A stretch of 6,424 nt of DNA from positions 1 to 6,424 of the forward strand of contig JBEIIG010000129.1 of assembly GCA_040380855.1 (NCBI GenBank). The letters are read 5' to 3'. The stretch comes from VFMC01 sp040380855 (GTDB lineage Bacteria; Actinomycetota; Acidimicrobiia; Acidimicrobiales; Ilumatobacteraceae). A program made the translations under genes and the position numbers. Positions 1 to 6,424 of this stretch are shown piece by piece. The notes below the pieces were generated by a model. That model saw nothing but the letters and a program-made list of their open reading frames with translations, made no database searches and had not been told where the DNA came from. How positions within the stretch are numbered: the stretch's first letter is position 1; every line of letters begins with the position of its first letter.

Positions 1-243
1 GAGGCACAGGGTGTAGCTCACCTTCACCGCATGGCGCTTCACCTTCACCGGGTGCAGGTGGTACAGCACCGAGTTCATGATGACGTAGCTGCGGTTACGC
101 GGGCTGTCGGTGTAGCCCTTGCGGAAGATCGAACCGGGCCGGAAGATGCTGTTCCAGACCTGGCTGCCCTGCACGTCGCCGACCAGCTTGGTGGCTCGGT
201 CCTTCGCCGTGGGGCGGGGTGTTTCGTCGATGATCTTGGCCAT
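1..243 (-). CDS. Cytochrome b N-terminal part (bc1/b6f-type quinol:cytochrome c reductase), partial
   Basis: Only the first 81 codons are present; the rest lies beyond the left edge. The translation has a polar cytoplasmic N-terminus (MAKIIDETPRPTAKDR), then IFRPGSIFRKGY and the stretch NSVLYHLHPVKVKRHAVKVS, and the window ends at SYTLCL, just before the first expected membrane helix. I recognise the NSVLYHLHPVKVKRH region as the lead-in to the first helix of actinobacterial-type cytochrome b N-terminal proteins. These carry the two b haems and the quinol sites of the menaquinol:cytochrome c reductase in the cytoplasmic membrane. The haem-ligand histidines are not in view, so the call rests on this lead-in and on the neighbours. 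The ATG follows the ferredoxin stop by 18 nt, with GAAGGA about 11 nt upstream as ribosome-binding site. It is the third gene of a minus-strand operon. Confidence 0.8.
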   Translation of the reverse strand, partial: MAKIIDETPRPTAKDRATKLVGDVQGSQVWNSIFRPGSIFRKGYTDSPRNRSYVIMNSVLYHLHPVKVKRHAVKVSYTLCL

Positions 244-261
244 GAGGTGTGTGGTCCTTCG

Positions 262-675
262 TCAGAAACGCATGCCGTAGGCGTAGCCGTGGTTGGGGGT
301 GCGCTGGTGAGAGTTGCCGGTGCTGGCGGGAGTGCCGACCTTGCCGAGGATGATGACCCCGGTGGGGCAGCGATCGACGCACAGCGCGCAGCGGGTGCAG
401 ATGTCGTCGTCGATGATGAACACGACGTTGTCGCTCGGGTCGTGACCCGGCTGTTCGGTGCCCGTGGCCTCGACGATCGCCGAGGGGTTCACCATGTGGA
501 TGCACTTCCACGGACAGATGTCGACGCAGCCCTCGCACATGATGCACTCGGTCTGATCGATGTGGATGAACTGCTTCGGCTTCACCGCCTTGGTCAGGTA
601 GTCGGCATCGACCTCGACCAGTTGGTACTGGTCGGTGAACGGCATGAGCGGTGGGTTGGCGTCGGTACGTGCCAT
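262..675 (-). CDS. 2[4Fe-4S] ferredoxin-like protein, predicted subunit or partner of the cytochrome b complex
   Basis: This 137-residue soluble protein has two complete cluster motifs of the CxxCxxCxxxCP type: C44-C47-C50-C54-P55 and C93-C96-C99-C103-P104. By ferredoxin rules each cluster takes three cysteines from one motif and the fourth from the other. A ninth cysteine, C58, follows the first motif. The 38 residues between C54 and C93 are more than in a minimal bacterial ferredoxin and include a polar insert around residues 70-83. There is no signal peptide or membrane helix, so it should be cytoplasmic. The ATG lies 3 nt after the stop of the upstream membrane-protein gene, with AGAAGG 8 nt before it; an internal ATG at codon 11 is a weaker alternative. 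Its place between a membrane-protein gene and cytochrome b suggests it passes electrons to or from the complex on the cytoplasmic side. The electron partner is unknown. Confidence 0.9.
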   Translation of the reverse strand: MARTDANPPLMPFTDQYQLVEVDADYLTKAVKPKQFIHIDQTECIMCEGCVDICPWKCIHMVNPSAIVEATGTEQPGHDPSDNVVFIIDDDICTRCALCVDRCPTGVIILGKVGTPASTGNSHQRTPNHGYAYGMRF

Positions 676-678
676 GGG

Positions 679-1170
679 TCAGGCCTTCTTCACCAGTGGA
701 CGGCCGTAGGTGGACGTGGCGAGTTCGGTCGACTTCGTCTGGCCGCGCTTTTGCCACACGCTCCACAGGAAGAGCATCAGTCCGAAGTACCACAGGTGGA
801 TCACCACGACGATGACGTCGCGGATGGCTTCGTACTGCAGCGTCATCGGGAACCAGCCGCCCTGTGACTGCGGCTTGAAGATGTCGCCCGGGCCGTAGAG
901 CAACTTGTTCTTGTCCCAGCCGAGATCTTTGTCGGCGTGGTCGATCCACTGGTGAGGCACCACACCGAAGGCGACGAACATGACGCCGAAGACGTAGGTG
1001 GCGGCGAGCATGGCCTCACCCCAGGTGGTGGGCTTGCCCGCCGGGCGGCGCTTGGCGTAGGGGATGGCCACCAGTGCCAGTGCCGTCGACAAGAAGAAGG
1101 AGAAGAGGAACGCGACGTTCATCCCCGGGAGGTGGATGATCGTGTCGTAGAGATTGGATGCGAGTTGCAT
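679..1170 (-). CDS. Three-helix membrane protein of unknown function, first gene of the cytochrome b operon
   Basis: The 163-residue product has three predicted membrane helices, at about residues 17-38, 51-72 and 115-139. Basic stretches follow helix 1 (KRRPAGK, 40-46) and helix 3 (QKRGQTK, 140-146). The segment between helices 2 and 3 is polar and aromatic, starting with VPHQWIDHAD (71-80) and running through GWDKNKLLYGPGD. H73, H78 and H125 could be metal or haem ligands, but nothing proves this. I do not know a characterised family. My impression is that similar proteins with the VPHQW motif occur beside cytochrome b genes in other actinobacteria, but I cannot check it. The ATG has GGAAGGAG at 1180-1187, 9 nt upstream, a strong ribosome-binding site. 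The stop is 3 nt before the ferredoxin start, so the genes are probably translationally coupled. A small accessory subunit of the quinol-oxidising complex is the simplest role. Confidence 0.85.
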   Translation of the reverse strand: MQLASNLYDTIIHLPGMNVAFLFSFFLSTALALVAIPYAKRRPAGKPTTWGEAMLAATYVFGVMFVAFGVVPHQWIDHADKDLGWDKNKLLYGPGDIFKPQSQGGWFPMTLQYEAIRDVIVVVIHLWYFGLMLFLWSVWQKRGQTKSTELATSTYGRPLVKKA

Positions 1171-1207
1171 TGCGGGCGTCTCCTTCCTCGCGCGACATCG
1201 TGAAACG

Positions 1208-1231
1208 CTGCACGAACTGCTGCACGAACTG
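1208..1231. repeat. Perfect 12-bp tandem direct repeat (two copies)
   Basis: CTGCACGAACTG occurs at 1208-1219 and again at 1220-1231 with no mismatch and no gap. It sits in the divergent spacer between the cytochrome b operon and the cytochrome c gene, overlapping the candidate -10 and start region of the minus-strand operon. It could be a pair of protein-binding sites or a small local duplication. Confidence 0.85.
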
Positions 1232-1256
1232 TAGTCACGGCACCGGGGGGTGACAC
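1228..1256 (-). promoter_or_regulatory. Candidate promoter of the minus-strand cytochrome b operon
   Basis: On the minus strand, TACAGT (1233 down to 1228) fits the actinobacterial -10 pattern TANNNT. GTGTCA (1256 down to 1251) stands 17 nt upstream and matches TTGACA at four of six positions. Transcription would start near 1221, giving a leader of about 50 nt that includes the strong ribosome-binding site at 1180-1187. The -35 element lies inside the left arm of the 44-bp inverted repeat and the -10 overlaps the second copy of the 12-bp tandem repeat. This is a pattern match only. Confidence 0.4.
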
Positions 1257-1293
1257 CAGTTCACAGCCACGGGTGGCTGCAACCAGGTGTCAC
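1250..1293. repeat. 44-bp imperfect inverted repeat in the divergent cytochrome spacer
   Basis: The outer arms GTGACACC (1250-1257) and GGTGTCAC (1286-1293) are perfect complements. The inner arms CAGCCAC (1264-1270) and GTGGCTG (1273-1279) are also perfect, around a two-base centre. Without gaps, 17 of 21 positions are symmetric about 1271.5. It lies upstream of both divergent genes, so it is not a terminator for either. It overlaps the candidate -35 element of the minus-strand operon, which suits an operator. A hairpin in an upstream transcript is the alternative. Confidence 0.75.
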
Positions 1294-1421
1294 TCACCGT
1301 GCAGACGTCGGTCTACCACGCCCGAGGGGGTGGGAGGGGGTGTTGTGCGATCGTGCACGGCGTGACGTGTGTGATAGCGGCGAGCTGATCGACAGATTCC
1401 CGTTCGCGGCGCTCGGCCGTC

Positions 1422-1436
1422 TATCGTTCTCCGACG
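1422..1436 (+). promoter_or_regulatory. Candidate -10 element for a leaderless cytochrome c mRNA
   Basis: TATCGT at 1422-1427 matches TANNNT and ends 8 nt before the GTG at 1436, so transcription would begin at about 1434-1436. No purine-rich ribosome-binding site precedes this GTG, which fits leaderless translation. No convincing -35 hexamer is visible at 16-19 nt upstream. The same arrangement recurs at three other genes in the window. Confidence 0.45.
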
Positions 1437-2269
1437 TGACCGAGATCCCCGAGCATCTCCTGAAGCGCAGCCAGGCCGCCAAGGCCAAGGCGACCGGCGA
1501 GGCGGCCCCGGCCGACGCCGCCGCACCTGCTGCCTCGTCGGCCCCGGCAGTCGCCGCATCCGCTGCGCCCGCCGCTGCCGCCAAGGCGACACCCGCCAAG
1601 GCCGCGCCCGCAGCTCCCCCGCCCCCCAAGCCCGATCCGCCGGTGATCGTCGCCGCCAAGACGCGCAAGAAGATCCCCTTCTGGGCCATGGCCACCCTCA
1701 GCCTGCTGCCGATCTGGATGTTCATGTACGCCCGCGGCCTCACCCCCAAAGAGCAGAAGGTGGCCGGGCCGCTGGGCGTCGGCGCGGGTGTGTACACCGA
1801 GTATGCGTGTTCGGGCTGCCACGGCGCAGCGGGCGAAGGTGGCGCAGGGTATGCGTTCGCCGGCGGCGAGGTGCTGAAGACCTTCCCGCACATCGAAGAC
1901 CAACTCCGCTACGTCTACTTCGGTACGGGCAAGTACCAGTCGGCGGGCATCAGCGTGTACGGCAACCCCGATCGACCCGGCGGCGCCCATGTCACCGGCG
2001 CCCGGGGCCTCATGCCGAACTTCGGGGCCTCGACCAATGGGGCGCTCACCGACGCACAGATCCTCGCGGTCGTGTGCCACGAGCGGTACACCATCGGCGG
2101 CGCCGACCCGACCTCCGAGTACGCCGAGGAGTACGAGACCTGGTGCAGTCCCGAAGCACCGGCTTGGCTGGGTATGGAGGACGGCTCGATCACGATGGCC
2201 AACGTCGGCGAGATGATCGAGGGATCGATCGGCGTCGGCAAGGAGCCGGTGGCCGGTAGCGCCCCCTGA
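1436..2269 (+). CDS. Membrane-anchored mono-haem cytochrome c
   Basis: The 277-residue protein starts with a short conserved-looking head (VTEIPEHLLKRS). A low-complexity Ala/Pro/Lys linker follows (about 20-78), then one membrane anchor (about 81-98, after the basic KTRKK) and an exported haem domain. The haem site is C125-S-G-C128-H129, and M193 in GLMPNF is the likely sixth ligand. C214 and C237 are two further cysteines in the exported part and could form a disulfide. It probably accepts electrons from the cytochrome b complex encoded divergently and passes them towards a terminal oxidase. The reading frame is open back to 1250. I chose the GTG at 1436 because the upstream part looks non-coding, the protein begins sensibly there, and a TANNNT hexamer sits 8 nt upstream. 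A longer form from the GTG at 1250 is unlikely because it would cross the inverted repeat and has no membrane or signal feature. Confidence 0.88.
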   Translation: MTEIPEHLLKRSQAAKAKATGEAAPADAAAPAASSAPAVAASAAPAAAAKATPAKAAPAAPPPPKPDPPVIVAAKTRKKIPFWAMATLSLLPIWMFMYARGLTPKEQKVAGPLGVGAGVYTEYACSGCHGAAGEGGAGYAFAGGEVLKTFPHIEDQLRYVYFGTGKYQSAGISVYGNPDRPGGAHVTGARGLMPNFGASTNGALTDAQILAVVCHERYTIGGADPTSEYAEEYETWCSPEAPAWLGMEDGSITMANVGEMIEGSIGVGKEPVAGSAP

Positions 2270-2305
2270 CCCATCGCGGCTGAGCGGCCCTAGGCTCGCC
2301 AGCCA
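2266..2305 (+). promoter_or_regulatory. Candidate promoter giving a leaderless mRNA for the reductase gene
   Basis: TAGGCT at 2291-2296 matches TANNNT and ends 8 nt before the ATG at 2305, placing the transcript start at about 2303. CTGACC at 2266-2271 shares TGAC with TTGACA, but its 19-nt spacer is long. It overlaps the stop codon of the cytochrome c gene. There is no ribosome-binding site before the ATG. The gene may be read from here, from cytochrome c read-through, or both. Confidence 0.5.
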
Positions 2306-3549
2306 TGAACGACACCGCCGATGTGCTCGTCGTCGGGGCCGGCCCCGCCGGCGCCGCCGTGGCGAGGCGTGTCGCTGCCGAAGGGGCCCGAGTCGTTCTA
2401 CTGGAGCGTCGGCCGTTCCCGCGGCCCAAACCCTGTGGCGACTCGCTCACCCCGCGAGCGGTTGCCGCGGTCGAACGACTCGGCGCCGCCGAAGCGCTCG
2501 TCGGCGCCCATGCAACCGGTGGGCTGCGCATCACAGGGGCCCGACACTGGCGCGACGTGGCCTGGCCGCAACACCCCCACTTCGCCACCGTCGGCGCAGC
2601 GGTGCGGCGAGACCACTTCGACGAGCGCCTGGCACGCGGTGCGGTCGTCGCCGGGGCCGAGTTGCGCGAAGGACACGAGGCCGTCGAGCCGATCGTCGAA
2701 CGCGGTTTCGTACGCGGTGCAGTCGTGCGTTCCTCCCTCGGTGAAGTGGGCGAGGTACGGGCCACCTACGTGGTGGTCGCCGACGGCGCGAACAGCACCT
2801 TCGGCCGGGCGCTCGGCACGTCGCGCACGCGTGGGTGGCCCTACGGCACAGCAATCCGCGCCTACTACCGAGCGGCTCAGCACGCTGGGTCGCGGGTAGA
2901 GATCGGCCTCGAACTGAGCGACCGCGACGACACGCTGATACCCGGCTACGGCTGGGCGGTGCCGCTCGGCGACGGCACCGTCAACGTGGGCGTCACCGTG
3001 CTGAGCACCGCCCGCGATGCGCGTGGCGTCAACATGGCGCGCCTGCTCGACCGGTGGGCCGCACACATCGCCGACCGGTGGGGCTTCGATCCCGCTGCGC
3101 CCGAGGCCGCTCCTGCCGTGGGTCGGCTGCCGATGGGGGGTGCGGTGCAGCCCAAGGCCGGCCCGACCTTCCTGGTCGCCGGTGATGCAGCGGGCACCGG
3201 CAGCCCGCTGCTGGGCAACGGCATCGAGTACGCACTCGAGAGCGGTCTCCTCGCAGCCGACGTGTTGATCGACGCGCTCGGCACGAGCGACCCGACCGTG
3301 CTGCAGCGGTATCCGCGGCTCCTCGCCGAGGCCTACGGCGACTACTGGAAACTCGCCCGGCTCAGCGCCCGGGCCCTGGCCCATCCGGCCGTCATCCACC
3401 AGGCAGCACGCGCCGCCACGCGGTCGGGGTGGGTCGGCGACGCACTGGTGCGGTTCGCCGCCAACACACTGCGCCCCGACGACACGGGCCCGGCCGAAGC
3501 ACTGTTCGCCGTCGGGGCTCGACTCGCCCGGTTCGCCCCCGACGCCTGA
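2305..3549 (+). CDS. Geranylgeranyl reductase family FAD-dependent oxidoreductase (menaquinone reductase MenJ-like)
   Basis: At 414 residues it has the usual length of the family. The Rossmann FAD motif is VVGAGPAGAAVA (9-20), with E34 at the end of the second strand as the ribose-binding acid. The family signature PKPCGDSLTPRAV follows (41-53), then RRDHFD (101-106), VADGANS (158-164), GYGWAVPLGDG (214-224) and the second FAD motif GDAAG (293-297) leading into GNGIEYALESG (304-314). Members use reduced flavin to saturate double bonds in polyprenyl chains such as geranylgeranyl groups, archaeal lipids or the menaquinone side chain. In mycobacteria MenJ reduces one isoprene unit of menaquinone, and its gene lies beside a polyprenyl synthase gene. 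The same pairing here, plus quinol-oxidase-type genes next door, favours menaquinone as substrate. A carotenoid or another prenyl lipid remains possible. It has no membrane helix, so it likely acts at the cytoplasmic membrane surface. Confidence 0.88.
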   Translation: MNDTADVLVVGAGPAGAAVARRVAAEGARVVLLERRPFPRPKPCGDSLTPRAVAAVERLGAAEALVGAHATGGLRITGARHWRDVAWPQHPHFATVGAAVRRDHFDERLARGAVVAGAELREGHEAVEPIVERGFVRGAVVRSSLGEVGEVRATYVVVADGANSTFGRALGTSRTRGWPYGTAIRAYYRAAQHAGSRVEIGLELSDRDDTLIPGYGWAVPLGDGTVNVGVTVLSTARDARGVNMARLLDRWAAHIADRWGFDPAAPEAAPAVGRLPMGGAVQPKAGPTFLVAGDAAGTGSPLLGNGIEYALESGLLAADVLIDALGTSDPTVLQRYPRLLAEAYGDYWKLARLSARALAHPAVIHQAARAATRSGWVGDALVRFAANTLRPDDTGPAEALFAVGARLARFAPDA

Positions 3550-3562
3550 GCCGGGCTGCGAT

Positions 3563-3572
3563 CGGTCGACCG
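3563..3572. repeat. 10-bp perfect palindrome in the convergent gap
   Basis: CGGTCGACCG fills the end of the 23-bp gap between the convergent stop codons of the reductase and the prenyl synthase. It has no loop and no T-run, so it is not a convincing intrinsic terminator. No other structure is visible in this gap. Near-copies of the core (CGGTCGACC) occur at 3964-3972 and 4572-4580, so it may be a chance high-GC motif. Confidence 0.4.
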
Positions 3573-4547
3573 TCAGCCGAGGCCGACGAGCAGCGACGCC
3601 GGTGCAGCCCGAAGCGCCTCGGTGGCGGCCGAATCCGGCAGCGACACGCAGGCTTCGACGGCGCGATCGGCCCACTCGCGAGCGGTCGTCAACGCCGATT
3701 CGATACCGCCGTGGGCCCGCACGATCTCGAGCGCCTTCTCGCGCTCGGCCGACCCGAGCGGGCGACCCAGGATGTCGAGCAACGACGCTGCCGCGATGCC
3801 GCCGCTCTGCAGCGTGCGCAACACGGGCAGGGTGTAGACGCCCTCGACCATGTCGTGCCCTGCGGGCTTGCCGAGCTGGTCGTCGGTGGCGGTGACATCG
3901 AGCAGGTCGTCGACGATCTGGAAGACCATCCCGAACGCCTCGCCGTACTCGGTGAGGGCATCGACGAGCGATCGGTCGACCCCGGCGACGATGCCGCCGA
4001 TGCGCGCCGAGGTGGCATACAACGAAGCGGTCTTGCCGGAGATCGAGGCCAGATACGACGACTCGGGTCGGGCCACGTTGTAGGTGTGGCGCAGTTCTTC
4101 GATCTGGCCTTCGCAGAGCCGACCGATGGTGCGGGCCAGCAGCGCAGCCACTTCGGTGCCCAACGACGCAGCGATCTCCGAGGCTCGCGACAGCAGGAAA
4201 TCGCCGGCGAGGATTGCCTGCAGGTTGCCCCACTTGGCGTTCACCGTCTCGACACCGCGCCTGGTGGGTGCCTCGTCCATGACGTCGTCGTGGTACAGCG
4301 ATCCGGTCTGCACCAACTCGCAGGCGATACCGCCCTGCACTGCGTCGTCGCTCGACGGACCACCGGCCACCTGGGCAGCCACCAGCGTGAGCACAGGGCG
4401 CAACCGCTTGCCTCCGGCCACGATGAGGTGCGACGCGATGTCGTTCAGGTAGGCGTCGGGCGTGCGCACCGACGCGACAAGAGCCGCCTCGATGCGCTCG
4501 AGATCGGTGCTCATGCCCGCAAGCGAGAAGAACGGCAGTGTCGCCAC
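3573..4547 (-). CDS. Long-chain polyprenyl diphosphate synthase (polyprenyl synthetase family)
   Basis: The 324-residue protein has all hallmarks of a trans-prenyl diphosphate synthase: GGKRLRP (45-51), the first aspartate-rich motif DDVMD (87-91) with RRG shortly after (97-99), GKT (171-173), FQIVDDLLD (209-217) containing the second aspartate-rich motif, and GKPAGHD (226-232). It condenses isopentenyl diphosphate units onto an allylic primer with magnesium. The residues four and five before the first motif are S83 and G82. Small residues there leave the chain pocket open and suggest a long product, as needed for a menaquinone tail; the exact length cannot be read. The frame is open far upstream, so the start is a choice. 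I take the GTG at 4547, which adds VATLPFFSLAG and has TAGCCT 7 nt upstream. An ATG at 4514 has no ribosome-binding site. It converges on the MenJ-like gene, its probable pathway partner. Confidence 0.9.
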   Translation of the reverse strand: MATLPFFSLAGMSTDLERIEAALVASVRTPDAYLNDIASHLIVAGGKRLRPVLTLVAAQVAGGPSSDDAVQGGIACELVQTGSLYHDDVMDEAPTRRGVETVNAKWGNLQAILAGDFLLSRASEIAASLGTEVAALLARTIGRLCEGQIEELRHTYNVARPESSYLASISGKTASLYATSARIGGIVAGVDRSLVDALTEYGEAFGMVFQIVDDLLDVTATDDQLGKPAGHDMVEGVYTLPVLRTLQSGGIAAASLLDILGRPLGSAEREKALEIVRAHGGIESALTTAREWADRAVEACVSLPDSAATEALRAAPASLLVGLG

Positions 4548-4560
4548 GGTTCGCAGGCTA
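4547..4560 (-). promoter_or_regulatory. Candidate -10 element for a leaderless prenyl synthase mRNA
   Basis: On the minus strand TAGCCT (4560 down to 4555) fits TANNNT and ends 7 nt before the GTG at 4547, so the transcript would start at 4548 or 4547. This is the main evidence for choosing that GTG over the ATG 33 nt downstream. No good -35 is visible. Confidence 0.5.
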
Positions 4561-4600
4561 GGACAGCCGGACGGTCGACCACGAAGACAGCCCCCGATTG

Positions 4601-4666
4601 TTCCGGGTGCGTGCGTCACACCCCCCTGCCGACGAGCCCGCCGACGAACCCGCACAGCACCCGGAA
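4601..4666. repeat. Long interrupted inverted repeat in the prenyl synthase/clpC spacer
   Basis: TTCCGGGTGC (4601-4610) is a perfect complement of GCACCCGGAA (4657-4666). The pairing continues inward with GTGCG (4611-4615) against CGCAC (4651-4655), leaving one bulged A at 4656. That makes 15 paired bases enclosing 35 nt. It sits about 50 nt upstream of the candidate prenyl synthase promoter and about 100 nt upstream of that of clpC. It could be a looped operator or a hairpin in an unrecognised transcript; no ORF of note lies inside. Confidence 0.7.
4628..4651. repeat. 12-bp imperfect tandem repeat inside the inverted-repeat loop
   Basis: GCCGACGAGCCC (4628-4639) is followed directly by GCCGACGAACCC (4640-4651), with 11 of 12 identical bases. 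It occupies most of the loop of the surrounding inverted repeat. Its meaning is unknown. Confidence 0.5.
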
Positions 4667-4763
4667 ACCACCACGCTCCGCGGTCGCTGACGGGTACCCG
4701 AACAGCCCTGTGACATGGGCGAAGGTCGGTACGTTCTGCCACGTCGCATCTGTTCACCCCCGA

Positions 4764-4775
4764 TACACTTCCGCC

Positions 4776-4776
<1 letters not shown>
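4764..4776 (+). promoter_or_regulatory. Candidate -10 element for a leaderless clpC mRNA
   Basis: TACACT at 4764-4769 matches TANNNT. With its last T at -7, position +1 falls exactly on the A of the clpC ATG at 4776. No ribosome-binding site precedes the ATG. I see no HspR-type (CTTGAGT-N7-ACTCAAG) or clear ClgR-type operator nearby, and no good -35. Confidence 0.55.

Positions 4777-6424
<1,648 letters not shown>

Noticed and set aside
31..949. Long open frames on both strands overlapping the ferredoxin and cytochrome b genes.
   Set aside because: They are shadows; the frames with complete cysteine motifs and ribosome-binding sites explain the region.
1326..1340. G-rich run (5, 3 and 5 Gs separated by single bases), a possible G-quadruplex.
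   Set aside because: Only three runs are present, so a stable three-layer quadruplex is not supported.
1345..1359. Small palindromes (GTGC-N6-GCAC and CGTGCACG) suggestive of a CRP-type site.
   Set aside because: They do not fit TGTGA-N6-TCACA and are short enough to arise by chance in GC-rich DNA.
1250..1435. An N-terminal extension of the cytochrome c by 62 codons from the GTG at 1250.
   Set aside because: The stretch looks non-coding, crosses the inverted repeat, and has no ribosome-binding site or signal; the GTG at 1436 has a promoter-like hexamer at leaderless spacing.
3550..3572. Intrinsic terminator between the convergent genes.
   Set aside because: The gap holds a loopless 10-bp palindrome without a T-run; termination here is not shown by the sequence.
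2398..4233. A 611-codon open frame on the minus strand opposite the reductase and across the prenyl synthase.
   Set aside because: It overlaps two genes with clear family motifs in other frames, and its Arg/Gly/His-rich translation shows no motif.

Overview
The window is high-GC bacterial DNA carrying seven protein-coding genes, two of them cut by the window edges. No RNA gene, insertion sequence, phage gene or CRISPR array is visible. High GC, strong third-position GC bias, the TANNNT promoter hexamers, a ClpC-type chaperone and a menaquinone-reductase-like gene beside a long-chain prenyl synthase all suggest an actinomycete. The style of the cytochrome genes makes Acidimicrobiia (Ilumatobacter-like) my best guess. 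That placement is inference from protein style and was not tested by a search.

Left block (1-1170, minus strand): a tight three-gene operon. It encodes a three-helix membrane protein of unknown function, then a two-cluster 4Fe-4S ferredoxin-like protein, then the N-terminus of a bc1/b6f-type cytochrome b that runs off the left edge. Divergent from it, across a structured 265-bp spacer (1171-1435), is a membrane-anchored mono-haem cytochrome c (1436-2269, plus strand). Together they look like a menaquinol-oxidising cytochrome b complex with an extra ferredoxin-type subunit. No Rieske gene is in view.

Middle block (2305-4547): a geranylgeranyl-reductase-family flavoprotein (MenJ-like, plus strand) and a long-chain polyprenyl diphosphate synthase (minus strand) converge with 23 bp between their stop codons. 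One would build the polyprenyl tail of menaquinone and the other would partly saturate it, so the block plausibly supplies the quinone used by the left block.

Right block (4548-6424): a 228-bp divergent spacer with a long interrupted inverted repeat, then clpC. This is the AAA+ unfoldase of the Clp protease, truncated by the right edge after 549 codons.

Start sites follow a consistent pattern. Each of the four transcription units starting with the cytochrome c, reductase, prenyl synthase and clpC genes has a TANNNT hexamer 6-8 nt before its start codon and no Shine-Dalgarno sequence, as expected for leaderless mRNAs. The three genes of the left operon instead have purine-rich ribosome-binding sites. 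I found no clearly novel system. The most unusual items are the ferredoxin-containing cytochrome b operon and the two long inverted repeats in the divergent spacers.
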